Source: Bacteroidota bacterium
GTDB lineage: Bacteria; Bacteroidota; Bacteroidia; 2-12-FULL-35-15
Direction: 5' to 3'
Length of the DNA stretch: 64,000 nt
NCBI GenBank assembly: GCA_021323165.1
Contig: JAJTCJ010000002.1
Coordinates: 1 to 64,000 of the forward strand
Shown piece by piece: positions 1-8,975 of the stretch (position 1 is the stretch's first letter; every line of letters starts with the position of its first letter). The notes beneath the pieces were generated by a model. That model did no database searches. It saw nothing but the letters and a program-made list of their open reading frames with translations, and was not told where the DNA came from. A program made the translations under genes and the position numbers.

Positions 1-2139
1 ACCTGCAGTTCCTCCTCCACTGAAAGTTGGCGAAGGATTAGCTTCATTCTTACAATACGGAGTTCCTGTATAACTGAATGTTGCTGCAGGCGGTGTAGTC
101 ACTGTTATTGTTGACACTGCAGTTCCTGAACAACTTCCTGTCGTACCTGTAACAGTATAAGTAGAAGTTGATGAAGGGCTTACTGTGGCGGTGGTAACTC
201 CTGTTGAAGTTGCTCCTGCAGACCACGTATAAGTTGTAGCGCCTGAAGCAGTAAGCGTGGTAGTTACTGTGCCGCATACAGCTGCAGAGTTAACTGATAC
301 GTTTGGTCCCGGATTAACTGTTACTACCACCGGTGTTCTATAAGTTCCCGGGCATGTTCCTACATAAAATGTTGTTGTACCTGACAAAACCGGGGTTGTA
401 AAAGGAGATCCGGATCCAATAGGTGTTCCGCCTGTTTGAGCGGTATACCAATGGATCGTTGTTCCTGCAGGAACAGTACCGGTTAATGAAGCAGTAATTG
501 ATGCAGTGTTGCCGGAACAGATTGTAGCACCTGCAGCAGTAATTGTAAAGTTTGTGATGGTTTGAGAAGTTAAACCTGCACCGCCCATTGTAGCCCCATT
601 AGGAAGAAATTCGGTAAGATGCGGAGACTGAGTAATACCATTTGCCCCACCATTTGCCAATTGAACGGGCGATCCATTAGAAACAGCAATGTATCCCCCT
701 CCTCCTCCCCCACCAGGACCTTCGGCTTCAGTAAGAGGAAAAAAACCTGATGTATTTTGAAGCTGATGACCACCAATGCCACCATTTGCTCTAATTGCAA
801 CACCGGAAATAGTTCCTGTTGAATTTAAAATAATAGTACCACCGGCTCCAGCTCCTCCTCCGGCATCTTTACCAGAATTGCTTCCTGAAATAACAGTGCT
901 TCCACCTACTGCACCATCAGATATAATTGAATCATTTCCTGAGCCAGTAATATTTCCGTATGTGACAAAATAAATAATCCCCCCCCCTTTTCCACCGGCC
1001 CCAGCTTGATTATTATCCTGTTCTCCAGCTCCTCCTCCCCCCCCGAGATAAATCCTGCCTGTTGAATAATCAAGTGGCCTTCCTCCTAAACCGCCTAGAT
1101 TATATCTGTATGTTCCTCCCCATGCATTAGTAAATCCTGGTGTTCCCGGTCCCAATGTTATAGCGTTTTGGTTGGAGCTTGAAAAAGAATATCCTCCTCT
1201 TCCCCCACCTGAAGATGTTGATGAAGCAAACCCAGCAGATTCCAAGTTCCATGCAGTATTCCAGTTAGTTCCGGAATTGTTAGGATTTCCTTGTCCAGTC
1301 CAGGCCGAAGTATTTCCTGCATTTCCACCACCACCACCACCACAGTTCCATACATTTCCACCGCCACCTGCATTGGCGGCAGCTGCACGACAATATTTAC
1401 CACCATAAGAATTATAATCAGTATCATAACCTGCAATACCTTCTCCTTTGTTGGTACCAACATCAAGACTTATAGATGAATACAAAGTTGTAGTGGTTCG
1501 GCCAGTAGTGGTGAAAACCACCCCACCACGAAATCCTGTTCCTGTAGTATTGATCTTCCCGCCTGTGGTGAATGTCGTATTCCCAAACACTTCAACAGCA
1601 AGAATTCCCCCGGTTGTTCCATTCCAAATCTGGCAGCTTAATATTCCTCCTGCAGAAATAGTAAGAGTATTATACCGAGGCACCCGAACTATCTGAACTT
1701 TGCCCGAAGAAGTGTAATCATTTGTAAGGGCACAGTCTAGATTAATGCTTGTAGAGTTGGGTACGGAGAAAACCTGTGCGTATTCATATTTTCCGCAATT
1801 ATTATAGTTTGTTACATCTCCCCAACTAGCATTATTGGGATTACCAATAGTTGGTGTAAATGCATCCGGCTGTCCAAGTATAGTTGCACCTTGCATCTGA
1901 ATGATCATGATAAGATCACCTGCAGCAAGTCCTGATGAAAATCGCGAGTTAGCATTCAAAGAACTGGCTGCAACAGTAATGGTAGTTGCACCGGCAGTCG
2001 CATTAGCAGTCAGCGTAGTATATTCATTAACTATGCGACCGGCTGTATTAACAGTAACATTACCTTCTTTACCTCTTTGTGCAACAGCAAAAGAAGACAA
2101 TAGTAAAAGGCCTGCAAAAAGGCATTTAGAGATATTCAT
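1..2139 (-). CDS. Giant glycine-rich/Ig-like surface adhesin, 3' end outside window
   Basis: I translated this frame by hand; it is open from an ATG at 2139 to base 1 (713 codons), so the ORF track omits it for lack of a stop. Residues 1-20 form a signal peptide ending in FAVAQ. Next comes a DLIMIIQMQGA motif of the kind seen near the N-terminus of glycine-rich Bacteroidota surface proteins. A beta-strand region rich in Gly runs follows (CGGGGGGN, GPGGGGGGY), to about residue 530. Ig-like modules come after that (TICSGNTASITA; TTYTWSAGATSTGVTT) and the chain leaves the window in another module (SPTFSGGG). I infer a T9SS-exported adhesin, but the sorting domain is not visible. The coding strand carries runs of nine and eight G. 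The exact ligand or role is unknown. Confidence 0.85.
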   Translation of the reverse strand, partial: MNISKCLFAGLLLLSSFAVAQRGKEGNVTVNTAGRIVNEYTTLTANATAGATTITVAASSLNANSRFSSGLAAGDLIMIIQMQGATILGQPDAFTPTIGNPNNASWGDVTNYNNCGKYEYAQVFSVPNSTSINLDCALTNDYTSSGKVQIVRVPRYNTLTISAGGILSCQIWNGTTGGILAVEVFGNTTFTTGGKINTTGTGFRGGVVFTTTGRTTTTLYSSISLDVGTNKGEGIAGYDTDYNSYGGKYCRAAAANAGGGGNVWNCGGGGGGNAGNTSAWTGQGNPNNSGTNWNTAWNLESAGFASSTSSGGGRGGYSFSSSNQNAITLGPGTPGFTNAWGGTYRYNLGGLGGRPLDYSTGRIYLGGGGGAGEQDNNQAGAGGKGGGIIYFVTYGNITGSGNDSIISDGAVGGSTVISGSNSGKDAGGGAGAGGTIILNSTGTISGVAIRANGGIGGHQLQNTSGFFPLTEAEGPGGGGGGGYIAVSNGSPVQLANGGANGITQSPHLTEFLPNGATMGGAGLTSQTITNFTITAAGATICSGNTASITASLTGTVPAGTTIHWYTAQTGGTPIGSGSPFTTPVLSGTTTFYVGTCPGTYRTPVVVTVNPGPNVSVNSAAVCGTVTTTLTASGATTYTWSAGATSTGVTTATVSPSSTSTYTVTGTTGSCSGTAVSTITVTTPPAATFSYTGTPYCKNEANPSPTFSGGGTAG
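979..987 (-). repeat. Homopolymer of 9 G (coding strand) inside adhesin ORF
   Basis: Nine consecutive C on the plus strand, read as GGG GGG GGG in the adhesin. A second run of eight lies at 1037-1044. Both are in frame as given. Such tracts are candidate slipped-strand mispairing sites, or places where assembly errors occur. Confidence 0.7.
1037..1044 (-). repeat. Homopolymer of 8 G (coding strand) inside adhesin ORF
   Basis: Eight consecutive C on the plus strand, 50 bases from the nine-base tract, within codons for Leu-Gly-Gly-Gly-Gly-Gly-Ala. The reading frame is intact here; a one-base change would truncate the protein. Confidence 0.65.
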
Positions 2140-2221
2140 TCAAAAGAAATTAAACGATTAAAAAACGATTGCCAAAGTAACTGTTAAAATTGGTTTTTCC
2201 AACACAGTTACATGCTCAATA

Positions 2222-3472
2222 TCAGACGCTTATTTCCTTGAAAGGGTTGCGTGGGACCCATTCGCTAGGCTTCAGATAATCCACGAAAGGTTTTATAATA
2301 CGATTGGAAAGGGAATTACGATGACGAATATAACATGTAAGCTGATAAGCTTCTGCACCCACTGTACTCTTTATTTCGGATGCTGTACGTCCAAGAAATA
2401 CCTGCTGCTTTTTATTATCAATTGCTTCCTGGATATAATCATACAATATATTCTGATAAAGTTCCATTTCTTTATTCACCTTATAATCTAAGCCTATAAA
2501 ATGAGCTTCTACTGCGTTTTTCAGCATAAATGTAGAACGAAAACCAATGAGCTCATTCGAATGGTAATAAGCAATGAAATTAAACTTATCACCCATTGTC
2601 CTTTTTAATTCTGCGAAATAACCAGGGGTAAGGGAAGCCAATCTGAACTTTGCTTTAAGATGAACATTATTAAAAAGCTGAAGGATCTTTTTTGAGTTCT
2701 TATCAATATCAACAGCATCAAATACCTTTCTTTCTATTGCAAGTCCTTTCTTCATAATGGTCTTCGCACGATTCCTGTACTTTTTGCTCATTGCATTGAG
2801 ATATTCCTCAAATGTCGACCATTGAATATCAACTATCATATTGGGCTCAACAAGAAAATCATGGTACTTATATTCTTCAAGTTCCGCTGCATGTGCGAGG
2901 GAGTCTGCGTAAAAATCTTTTATTAAGACAGCGGAAATATTTCCTCTTAATTTTTCTGCTCTTCCTATGAGATAGATGACATCAGCCAAAGCATCAACTA
3001 CGTCTGTTTTATTGATCTCCGGCAAACATGTGAATCCATGTTCACCGCTTACATAAGCATTTCCGCAGATAAGTAAACGCATGTTAATTTTATCAGCACT
3101 TCTTTTAAGATGATTGGTGAGATATTTTTTGAGATAATCCGTTATAACACATGTGAATTCTTTATTCTCTTCATCTTTCAAACTACCAAAGCTTTCTGAA
3201 GAAAAATCGATAACCTGAAAATAGGTTATGGCTACAGGTTTATCCGACCTGTAAATGATAGCATAATGAAAATGCATGTTCTCGGGAGATTCTTTTTCCA
3301 GAACATTAAGAAAAGACAATTCCAGAAATTCGCTTCCACAGGCAACGATTGAATTCCAGTGTTCAGCATTGATCTTGAAGATGGAATCAACTAAAGCAAA
3401 AGAAAAGTCCGAATTTTTTTTAAGTATAGCAGACTTCTTCTTATTCGGTATCTTATTACAGGAAATGAGCAT
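2222..3472 (-). CDS. GNAT/FemAB-like acyltransferase family protein
   Basis: A 416-residue cytoplasmic-looking protein with no signal peptide. The C-terminal half (about 220-385) has the look of the GNAT/BioF2-like or FemAB-type acyltransferase fold: a basic stretch MSKKYRNRAKT, then FIAYYHSNELIGFRSTF and the helix/strand pattern AHFIGLDYKVNKEMELYQN. The N-terminal half resembles a second degenerate GNAT lobe (AIIYRSDKPVAITYFQV). The family transfers acyl or aminoacyl groups; the substrate cannot be told from sequence. It starts 14 bases after the stop of the upstream peptidase gene on the same strand, so the two are probably co-transcribed. Family-level assignment only. Confidence 0.7.
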   Translation of the reverse strand: MLISCNKIPNKKKSAILKKNSDFSFALVDSIFKINAEHWNSIVACGSEFLELSFLNVLEKESPENMHFHYAIIYRSDKPVAITYFQVIDFSSESFGSLKDEENKEFTCVITDYLKKYLTNHLKRSADKINMRLLICGNAYVSGEHGFTCLPEINKTDVVDALADVIYLIGRAEKLRGNISAVLIKDFYADSLAHAAELEEYKYHDFLVEPNMIVDIQWSTFEEYLNAMSKKYRNRAKTIMKKGLAIERKVFDAVDIDKNSKKILQLFNNVHLKAKFRLASLTPGYFAELKRTMGDKFNFIAYYHSNELIGFRSTFMLKNAVEAHFIGLDYKVNKEMELYQNILYDYIQEAIDNKKQQVFLGRTASEIKSTVGAEAYQLTCYIRHRNSLSNRIIKPFVDYLKPSEWVPRNPFKEISV

Positions 3473-3486
3473 AATTTGTGATCCTA

Positions 3487-5268
3487 TTATTTCTTGTTCA
3501 TTTCAGCAAGCATCAACTCTCTTATATATTTAACCGGAGCACTTCCGTAGCTTAAGAACTTTTCGTGAAATTTCTTAAGATTAAACTCATTGCCCATTTT
3601 TTTCTTCAGCTCCTCACGAAAATCATATATTTCAGTGTATCCTGTAAAATAACAGCATAATTGTACCTGAGTAACAGATACACGCCTCCATTTGTTCTCA
3701 GCTTCTGTCTTTTGCTGAAATGCCTGATCTATCAAAAGCTTCATGGCTTCCTCTTTACTCATATCTTTTGTATGAACGCTATAATCGAGAATTGTGTTGC
3801 AGGTGCTTCTTAAATTCCATTTATAATACATTAGCCACATTTCATCTGATGCTTCTTCAGAACCTGTATTATTTCCATAACCATTTTCAAGCATCATTCT
3901 TTCTGTGTAAACAGCCCATCCTTCAATCATAGTGCTGTTACCAAACAGTGATTTGATAAGGCTTGGAGATTGATTGCTGTAAACCAGCTGAGTATAATGT
4001 CCAGGAATAGCTTCATGAATATTAAGGATCTGAAGTATATAATGATTGTACTCCCTTAAGTAGCTTTCAGCAGTTGCTTTATCCCATCCGGACAAACTTC
4101 CAACATTATAGTAAGTGTTGCCATTCTTGTCATAGGGACCAGGTGCAGAAATTGATGCTCCGGCCACCCCGGCCATATAATCAGGTTCCTTGCGCACAAC
4201 AAGAGGCTTGGAGGGATCTATATAGATCAGATCCTTCTTCTTAATAAAATCAACCAACATCGGAATTTGCTGTGAAATAGCAGATTGGAATGAATCCGCG
4301 GCAACATGCTTTTCTGATAACTTGTCTATCATCTGTCGGATCAAAAGAAGAGTATCTGTGGGCTTGCTTTTTTCAGGCAAATATTTTTTCCATAACTTAT
4401 CAGCAAGAACAAACATTTTTTGATGAAGATCCTTTTTATGCTCCAGTGCTTTAGTATAGATCTGATCAGCAGAGTAGCCTGATTGTATATCAAATTCAAA
4501 CTTTTTCGAATAAAGTTCTTTACCTAACCTGAAACTACGCGGAGATTTATTATCAAGCTTTTTCAACCAATCAGTATAATCTTTGATAGCAGTAACGGCC
4601 ATTTTAGCAGTAGCTTCCATTGATTGCTTTTCATGTTCCCCGAATCTTGTTTTATTAAGAGCATCATGAAAATCTTTTTCAAAAACCGATATCCCGCCAA
4701 GGTTCTGATCGATAGCAAGCTGAGTATGTTCTAATGTAGGATTTTTAATGTTCTTTTTTGCAGCTTCATAAAAGGCAGGAATATTTGCCATTTTAAGATA
4801 AAAGTTACGGAGACGAACATCAAGTGAATCATAATTACCATTTAACATTTCTGCGAAAGCACCTGAAACATTATACTCTGAAGGATTCCATTCGTAGGAC
4901 CGAAATTCTGTCGTATTCCATATTATTGACTCCAGCTGATTCTTGATCATATGATGATCTGTTTTATTATTATCAGATAAAGCAGAAAGTTCGTAATTCT
5001 TTAATGAATCAAGGTTAGCTTTTGCGAAAGCAATTTCCTTTGTCCTTGAGGATTCATCAGGAATTATAAGTACGCTATCATAGTTGTGATAACCCTGTGA
5101 ACTGGCCCAACCCGGATAGATCTTCCATAATTGTTCAACAAAATTATTTTTATAATTATCGAATTGTCCGTCCCGCTGCGTGGAGGAATTCTTATTTTCT
5201 GAGTTAACCTTTGGGTCTCCGCATGAAGCGAGGACCATAATAAAAAGTGGTAAAATTATTTTTTTCAT
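3487..5268 (-). CDS. DUF885 family lipoprotein, predicted metallopeptidase
   Basis: 593 residues starting with a lipoprotein signal peptide (lipobox LASC, Cys about 16), so it is probably anchored in the cell envelope. The family hallmark HEAIPGHYTQL lies near residue 418. It resembles an HExxH-type zinc site in which the second His is displaced, as in other DUF885 proteins. Further family-like blocks are YNVGSLSGWDKATAESYLREYNH and the C-terminal region with HTKDMSKEEAMKLLIDQAF. Members are about 560-620 residues, so this one is full length. The substrate is unknown. It is likely first in a two-gene unit with the downstream GNAT-like gene. Confidence 0.85.
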   Translation of the reverse strand: MKKIILPLFIMVLASCGDPKVNSENKNSSTQRDGQFDNYKNNFVEQLWKIYPGWASSQGYHNYDSVLIIPDESSRTKEIAFAKANLDSLKNYELSALSDNNKTDHHMIKNQLESIIWNTTEFRSYEWNPSEYNVSGAFAEMLNGNYDSLDVRLRNFYLKMANIPAFYEAAKKNIKNPTLEHTQLAIDQNLGGISVFEKDFHDALNKTRFGEHEKQSMEATAKMAVTAIKDYTDWLKKLDNKSPRSFRLGKELYSKKFEFDIQSGYSADQIYTKALEHKKDLHQKMFVLADKLWKKYLPEKSKPTDTLLLIRQMIDKLSEKHVAADSFQSAISQQIPMLVDFIKKKDLIYIDPSKPLVVRKEPDYMAGVAGASISAPGPYDKNGNTYYNVGSLSGWDKATAESYLREYNHYILQILNIHEAIPGHYTQLVYSNQSPSLIKSLFGNSTMIEGWAVYTERMMLENGYGNNTGSEEASDEMWLMYYKWNLRSTCNTILDYSVHTKDMSKEEAMKLLIDQAFQQKTEAENKWRRVSVTQVQLCCYFTGYTEIYDFREELKKKMGNEFNLKKFHEKFLSYGSAPVKYIRELMLAEMNKK

Positions 5269-5513
5269 CTGGGATCTTATGGGCAGTAAAGGTAAAAAAC
5301 AATCAGTTACAAGATTCTTCTTTTATTATATAAAAACTTAAAGCTTTTTTGAAGACTCTATTGCAGTTCCGGCTCAACCTACCCTTAAACTGCCGTATTA
5401 AAACACCAGGAGGCCTTTTGCAAAAAGTCCAAAACGACAATTTTACAACACTTTAAAAAGTCGATCTATAAATCTTAATTTTTTAAGGCACTGGAATGAT
5501 TATATTTGGAAAC
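5269..5513. other. Divergent intergenic region
   Basis: 245 bases between the DUF885 gene (leftward) and the SpoIIE phosphatase gene (rightward). It contains AT-rich stretches and one -7-like element close to the phosphatase start, listed separately. I see no hairpin or RNA gene. Confidence 0.5.
5501..5508 (+). promoter_or_regulatory. TAnnTTTG -7 element, candidate leaderless start
   Basis: TATATTTG matches the Bacteroidota -7 consensus and ends five bases before the ATG at 5514. Transcription would then begin at or next to the start codon. No convincing -33 TTG is seen at the expected distance, so this is moderate evidence. It argues against the upstream ATG at 5496 used in the ORF track. 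Confidence 0.4.
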
Positions 5514-7337
5514 ATGAAACATACAAATCAGATTGTTCTGCTTTTATTAATAATTCTTTCCGGATTTATTCAACCTTGTTTTTCCCAATCTGAAAAGCCC
5601 GGTAATTTTTCTATTGACGGCCTTGTTTACGGTTACAGCTTCGAATCTTCAAAAAAATTATTAAGAAAAGAAAAACAGATCAAAGTTGAAGGAGTTTTAG
5701 ATAAGGTCAATATTGATCTGCTTGAAAACGGAAAGATCCTTACCAGCACTAAAACAAGCACAAACGGATTGTTTTCTCTTAAAATCAAAACAGGGAAAAT
5801 TTATACGATCGAATTTTCAAAAAAAAGCTATACGAATGTTTTGCTTATTATTGACCTTACCGGAGTTCCTTCCGGAAAAAACATTGTATTCAACGGATCG
5901 GAATTTATTCTTCATAATTCTCCGACCAAAAACACATCACAGGAAAAATACCCTTTTGGAAAATTGTATTATAACAAAGAAAAGAAACAGCTCGATTTTG
6001 AAATAGCTAAATTCTTATCAAAGAAGCAGCGGGAATCAATCGACAATTCCGTTTCGCTGATGAAACGATCTGTTCAAAAGAACTTAAATAACGTCACTAG
6101 TATTGAGGAAACATCTCCTTCTGTGGAAAAGGAGCTAAAAAAGGAAAATAAAAAAACTGAAAATAACACTGAAATAACCACCATCAATAAGTACGATACA
6201 ATTGATGAATCTTTATTTGTGTTCAGCTCAAAAATTAATAATAATGAGCTACCTATAAACGAATCTGATATAAATAACCTGGAAGATAAAATAAAAGTAG
6301 CCAGACTGCAATTAGAAAAGGACAAGCTAACGGCCACATCCAAAGAGGATTTATCAGCGATAAGAAAAAGGGAATTCATCCTTACTGCTCTGGAGTTGCA
6401 GCTCCTGGAAGCCAAAAAAGTAATTGAACTGCAGAAGAAAGAGATCTCGACTCAAAAACAATTACTTCTATTAACTATAATATGCATTGCATTACTAACA
6501 GCTTTCTTATTTATGATCTTCAGATTTAACAAACAAAAGAAGATGACTTATTTAATTCTGAAAGATAAAAACAAAAAAATCACGGATAGTATCAACTACG
6601 CTTCAAGAATCCAGGAATCTATTCTTCCGTCAAATGAGGACATTAAACAGCTTTTACCTGATTCATTTATTTTTTTCAAACCAAGAGATATAGTCAGCGG
6701 AGATTTTTACTGGCTTTCCAAGGTGAATGAAAAAACCATCATTGCTTGTATTGATTGCACAGGACATGGTGTTCCGGGAGCATTTATGTCCTTAATAGGC
6801 AATACACTCCTTAACGAGATCGTTAATGAAAAACACATTCTTGATCCGGCTCTTATCTTAAAACAATTACATGTCGAAGTAATTAAAGCATTGCACCAGG
6901 ACTCAGAAAGAACTCAGAGCAAAGATGGGATGGAAATGTCCATTTGTGTTATTGACTACTCAAAAAAAGAAGTTGAATTTGCAGGGGCTATGAATCCCTT
7001 ATTCATTATAAAAGGCGATAACATCATTGTTCTTAAACCGGATGTTAAAAGTATTGGAGGTGATTTCAAACCTGGTAAAACAACCGAGTTTACAAATCAA
7101 AAAATTACAATTGAAAAGAACATGTCTCTTTATATGTTCACTGATGGATATATGGATCAGTTCGGTGGGCCTGATAATAAAAAATATAATTTACCAAACT
7201 TTAAAAAGCTGTTATTGGAAATTCAATCCAGTGATATGGCAGCACAAAAAGAAAAAGTTGAAAAAACCATTGAGCAATGGCAGGGAAGTCAAAAACAAAT
7301 TGATGATATGCTGGTAATCGGAATACGATTTAACTGA
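5514..7337 (+). CDS. Membrane SpoIIE/PP2C-type serine phosphatase (SiaA-like)
   Basis: I choose the ATG at 5514 (607 residues) because it begins a clean signal peptide (MKHTNQIV...PCFSQ); the track's start adds six residues. After the signal peptide is a carboxypeptidase-regulatory-like beta domain (about 35-120). Then comes a charged linker, a coiled coil (about 245-310) and a single membrane segment (about 316-338, LLTIICIALLTAFLF). The cytoplasmic part from about 365 is a SpoIIE-type PP2C phosphatase: FFKPRDIVSGDFYW, CIDCTGHGVPGAFMSLIG, FTDGYMDQFGG, metal-binding Asp residues present. The family dephosphorylates Ser/Thr-phosphorylated antagonists. The last eight bases overlap the convergent SiaC gene. 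Its neighbours suggest that SiaC is the substrate. Confidence 0.88.
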   Translation: MKHTNQIVLLLLIILSGFIQPCFSQSEKPGNFSIDGLVYGYSFESSKKLLRKEKQIKVEGVLDKVNIDLLENGKILTSTKTSTNGLFSLKIKTGKIYTIEFSKKSYTNVLLIIDLTGVPSGKNIVFNGSEFILHNSPTKNTSQEKYPFGKLYYNKEKKQLDFEIAKFLSKKQRESIDNSVSLMKRSVQKNLNNVTSIEETSPSVEKELKKENKKTENNTEITTINKYDTIDESLFVFSSKINNNELPINESDINNLEDKIKVARLQLEKDKLTATSKEDLSAIRKREFILTALELQLLEAKKVIELQKKEISTQKQLLLLTIICIALLTAFLFMIFRFNKQKKMTYLILKDKNKKITDSINYASRIQESILPSNEDIKQLLPDSFIFFKPRDIVSGDFYWLSKVNEKTIIACIDCTGHGVPGAFMSLIGNTLLNEIVNEKHILDPALILKQLHVEVIKALHQDSERTQSKDGMEMSICVIDYSKKEVEFAGAMNPLFIIKGDNIIVLKPDVKSIGGDFKPGKTTEFTNQKITIEKNMSLYMFTDGYMDQFGGPDNKKYNLPNFKKLLLEIQSSDMAAQKEKVEKTIEQWQGSQKQIDDMLVIGIRFN

Positions 7338-7713
7338 TCATTCTGAATTCAAAAGGTATATTTTCCACCATAGACTCAAACTCACGACCTTTAATTTCCA
7401 TCAGATCATCACCATCCGCAAAGCACCAGATTATTGACGCTTTTTTTCCAGATGCGGCAATTTCCTCAAACAACAGGATCATCTCCAGCAGCTGTTTAAC
7501 TGAACTAGAATTGAAATAATCCAGGCTGATCTTTAAATCAGAATTATTATTGGGCTGAGTTATATAATTTTTCAGCCATGCCTTTACAGGACGATAGAAT
7601 TCCAATGCATCTTCCGGAAGAGACCTTCCCGAAAGGGAAAATTCACCTGAATCTTTGTTAAAATTCACTTCAGGAGTATCTTCAGTAGCTTTTATTCTTA
7701 AACTGTTTTCCAT
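7330..7713 (-). CDS. SiaC family regulatory phosphoprotein (DUF1987)
   Basis: A 127-residue protein of the usual SiaC length. Family features are the opening KATEDTPEVNFN, the block GRSLPEDALEFYRPVKAWL, and the central strand and loop LKISLDYFNSSSVKQLLEM. In the Pseudomonas SiaABCD pathway, SiaC is phosphorylated by the kinase SiaB and dephosphorylated by the phosphatase SiaA, and unphosphorylated SiaC activates the diguanylate cyclase SiaD. The YFNSSS loop is probably the phospho-acceptor region, with Ser here; that is inference. It starts two bases after the end of the SiaB-like gene, so the two form one operon. No GGDEF gene is in the window, so the output is unknown. Confidence 0.85.
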   Translation of the reverse strand: MENSLRIKATEDTPEVNFNKDSGEFSLSGRSLPEDALEFYRPVKAWLKNYITQPNNNSDLKISLDYFNSSSVKQLLEMILLFEEIAASGKKASIIWCFADGDDLMEIKGREFESMVENIPFEFRMIS

Positions 7714-7715
7714 AA

Positions 7716-8813
7716 TTAAACCGTAATACTAAGGGAAAAAAATGACATTGTTTCATCAACAGGTTTAAAATGAAATATTATTTTCTCCGAACTATATTTA
7801 CATAATTCTATTAAGCCAATACCAGCGTTGCCGTTAGAGCTTTCTTCCTTTAATGTTTTTTTGTAAGCCTTCATCAATTCTTCCTGATTGAGATCAGAAA
7901 TCTCCTTTAGTTTTTCCTTGAGAGGTTCAACGCTTTTAAGATCAATATAATTTCCAGAAGTAAGAACATACTTATTATTTTTAACGGAAATAATAAAAAT
8001 CCCCTGGCGCTCACCGTTAACAACCATGGCGTGCTTACTGAGATTTTGAAGCAGTTCGATAAGCATGTAGATCATTTTCTTTTTACTGCCTTCAAAATTC
8101 TTCTGCAACTTTAAATTACCTTCAATCAATTCAATAAGAGGAAGAACAGATTCCTGTGAAAAATCCCCTTTTCTGAACATCTGAATATTTTCTGTATTCA
8201 TCAGATCGTAAAGCTCTTTTGATTCATTGATATGTACCAAACACTGTTGAGTTTCGGAAACCTCTTCTGTTTTTTTGGGTTCCAGACATATCTGAAAAAA
8301 GAAGATCGCGAAAAAATAATTTACGAATTCAAAAGAATATTCAAGCTGTGCTCCTGTTTTTCTGGCCATTTCAAGAAGTCCGAGTCCTGCGCCACCCTTT
8401 TCAGACAATTCATTATTTTCAAAAGCATCCATGTAAGCACTCTTCAACATCTCCTCAGATAAGATGTTGATGTTTTTCAATTTAATGATCAACTCTTCCT
8501 TCTTAGGATGAGTTACAAGATTGGAAGAGCTGATATAATGACGTGTTCCTACATTTCTTACAATAAAGACCTTAGGTTTATTATTCGTTCTTGTAATAAT
8601 ATCCGGTTTGTCTTCATGTCGTATTATATTCTGAAAACATTCAGCAATTAAAAACGACAATCTTTTCTTAAAGAACTGAGGTTCCTGAATGCTTGACTCA
8701 TTTGCTTTCATCACAGCATAAGTAAGATCGTCATCGAACTGACCCATATACGCGAGACTGAAACGATCAGTTTTTAGTCTGGTGAACAATCTTAAAGCAG
8801 CAGATACTTCCAT
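7716..8813 (-). CDS. Tandem SiaB-domain protein kinase (two DUF6272 domains)
   Basis: 365 residues made of two SiaB-type GHKL kinase domains in one chain, roughly 1-180 and 190-365. Both copies have the family blocks. The N-box is AECFQNIIRHED in copy 1 and IELLQNLSKHAM in copy 2. The glycine-rich ATP-lid is GGAGLGLLEMARK in copy 1 and NAGIGLIELCK in copy 2. A VFIVRNVGTRHY-like strand is also shared. Known SiaB proteins are single-domain, about 180 residues, and phosphorylate SiaC. Because both copies keep the Asn and Gly motifs, neither looks plainly dead. It is the first gene of the siaB-siaC pair and faces the SpoIIE phosphatase gene. No signal peptide or membrane segment, so cytoplasmic. 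Confidence 0.82.
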   Translation of the reverse strand: MEVSAALRLFTRLKTDRFSLAYMGQFDDDLTYAVMKANESSIQEPQFFKKRLSFLIAECFQNIIRHEDKPDIITRTNNKPKVFIVRNVGTRHYISSSNLVTHPKKEELIIKLKNINILSEEMLKSAYMDAFENNELSEKGGAGLGLLEMARKTGAQLEYSFEFVNYFFAIFFFQICLEPKKTEEVSETQQCLVHINESKELYDLMNTENIQMFRKGDFSQESVLPLIELIEGNLKLQKNFEGSKKKMIYMLIELLQNLSKHAMVVNGERQGIFIISVKNNKYVLTSGNYIDLKSVEPLKEKLKEISDLNQEELMKAYKKTLKEESSNGNAGIGLIELCKYSSEKIIFHFKPVDETMSFFSLSITV

Positions 8814-8975
8814 AATTCTATAGTGAAATTTACCTCGTTAAATATAGCTTTTTTTATTAAAAAAACATAACCTAAACTTGCGCAAGCCGTCCATCCCTGC
8901 CAGCAACCGCTAATAAAATTAAACATGCAGTTTCCTTAATTTTCCTACTTTAGAGCATCCAAAAATAATCCTGTT

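Noticed and set aside
1172-1479. Proline-rich and Thr-rich plus-strand ORFs
   Set aside because: They are antisense to the glycine-rich adhesin frame, which is open for 713 codons and has a signal peptide.
2178-2210. Inverted repeat TAACTGT / ACAGTTA upstream of the left-edge adhesin
   Set aside because: Arms of only seven bases in AT-rich sequence; could be an operator but the evidence is too weak to list as a feature.
5496-5513. Upstream ATG for the SpoIIE phosphatase as in the ORF track
   Set aside because: It adds six residues before a clean signal peptide and lies upstream of the -7 element.
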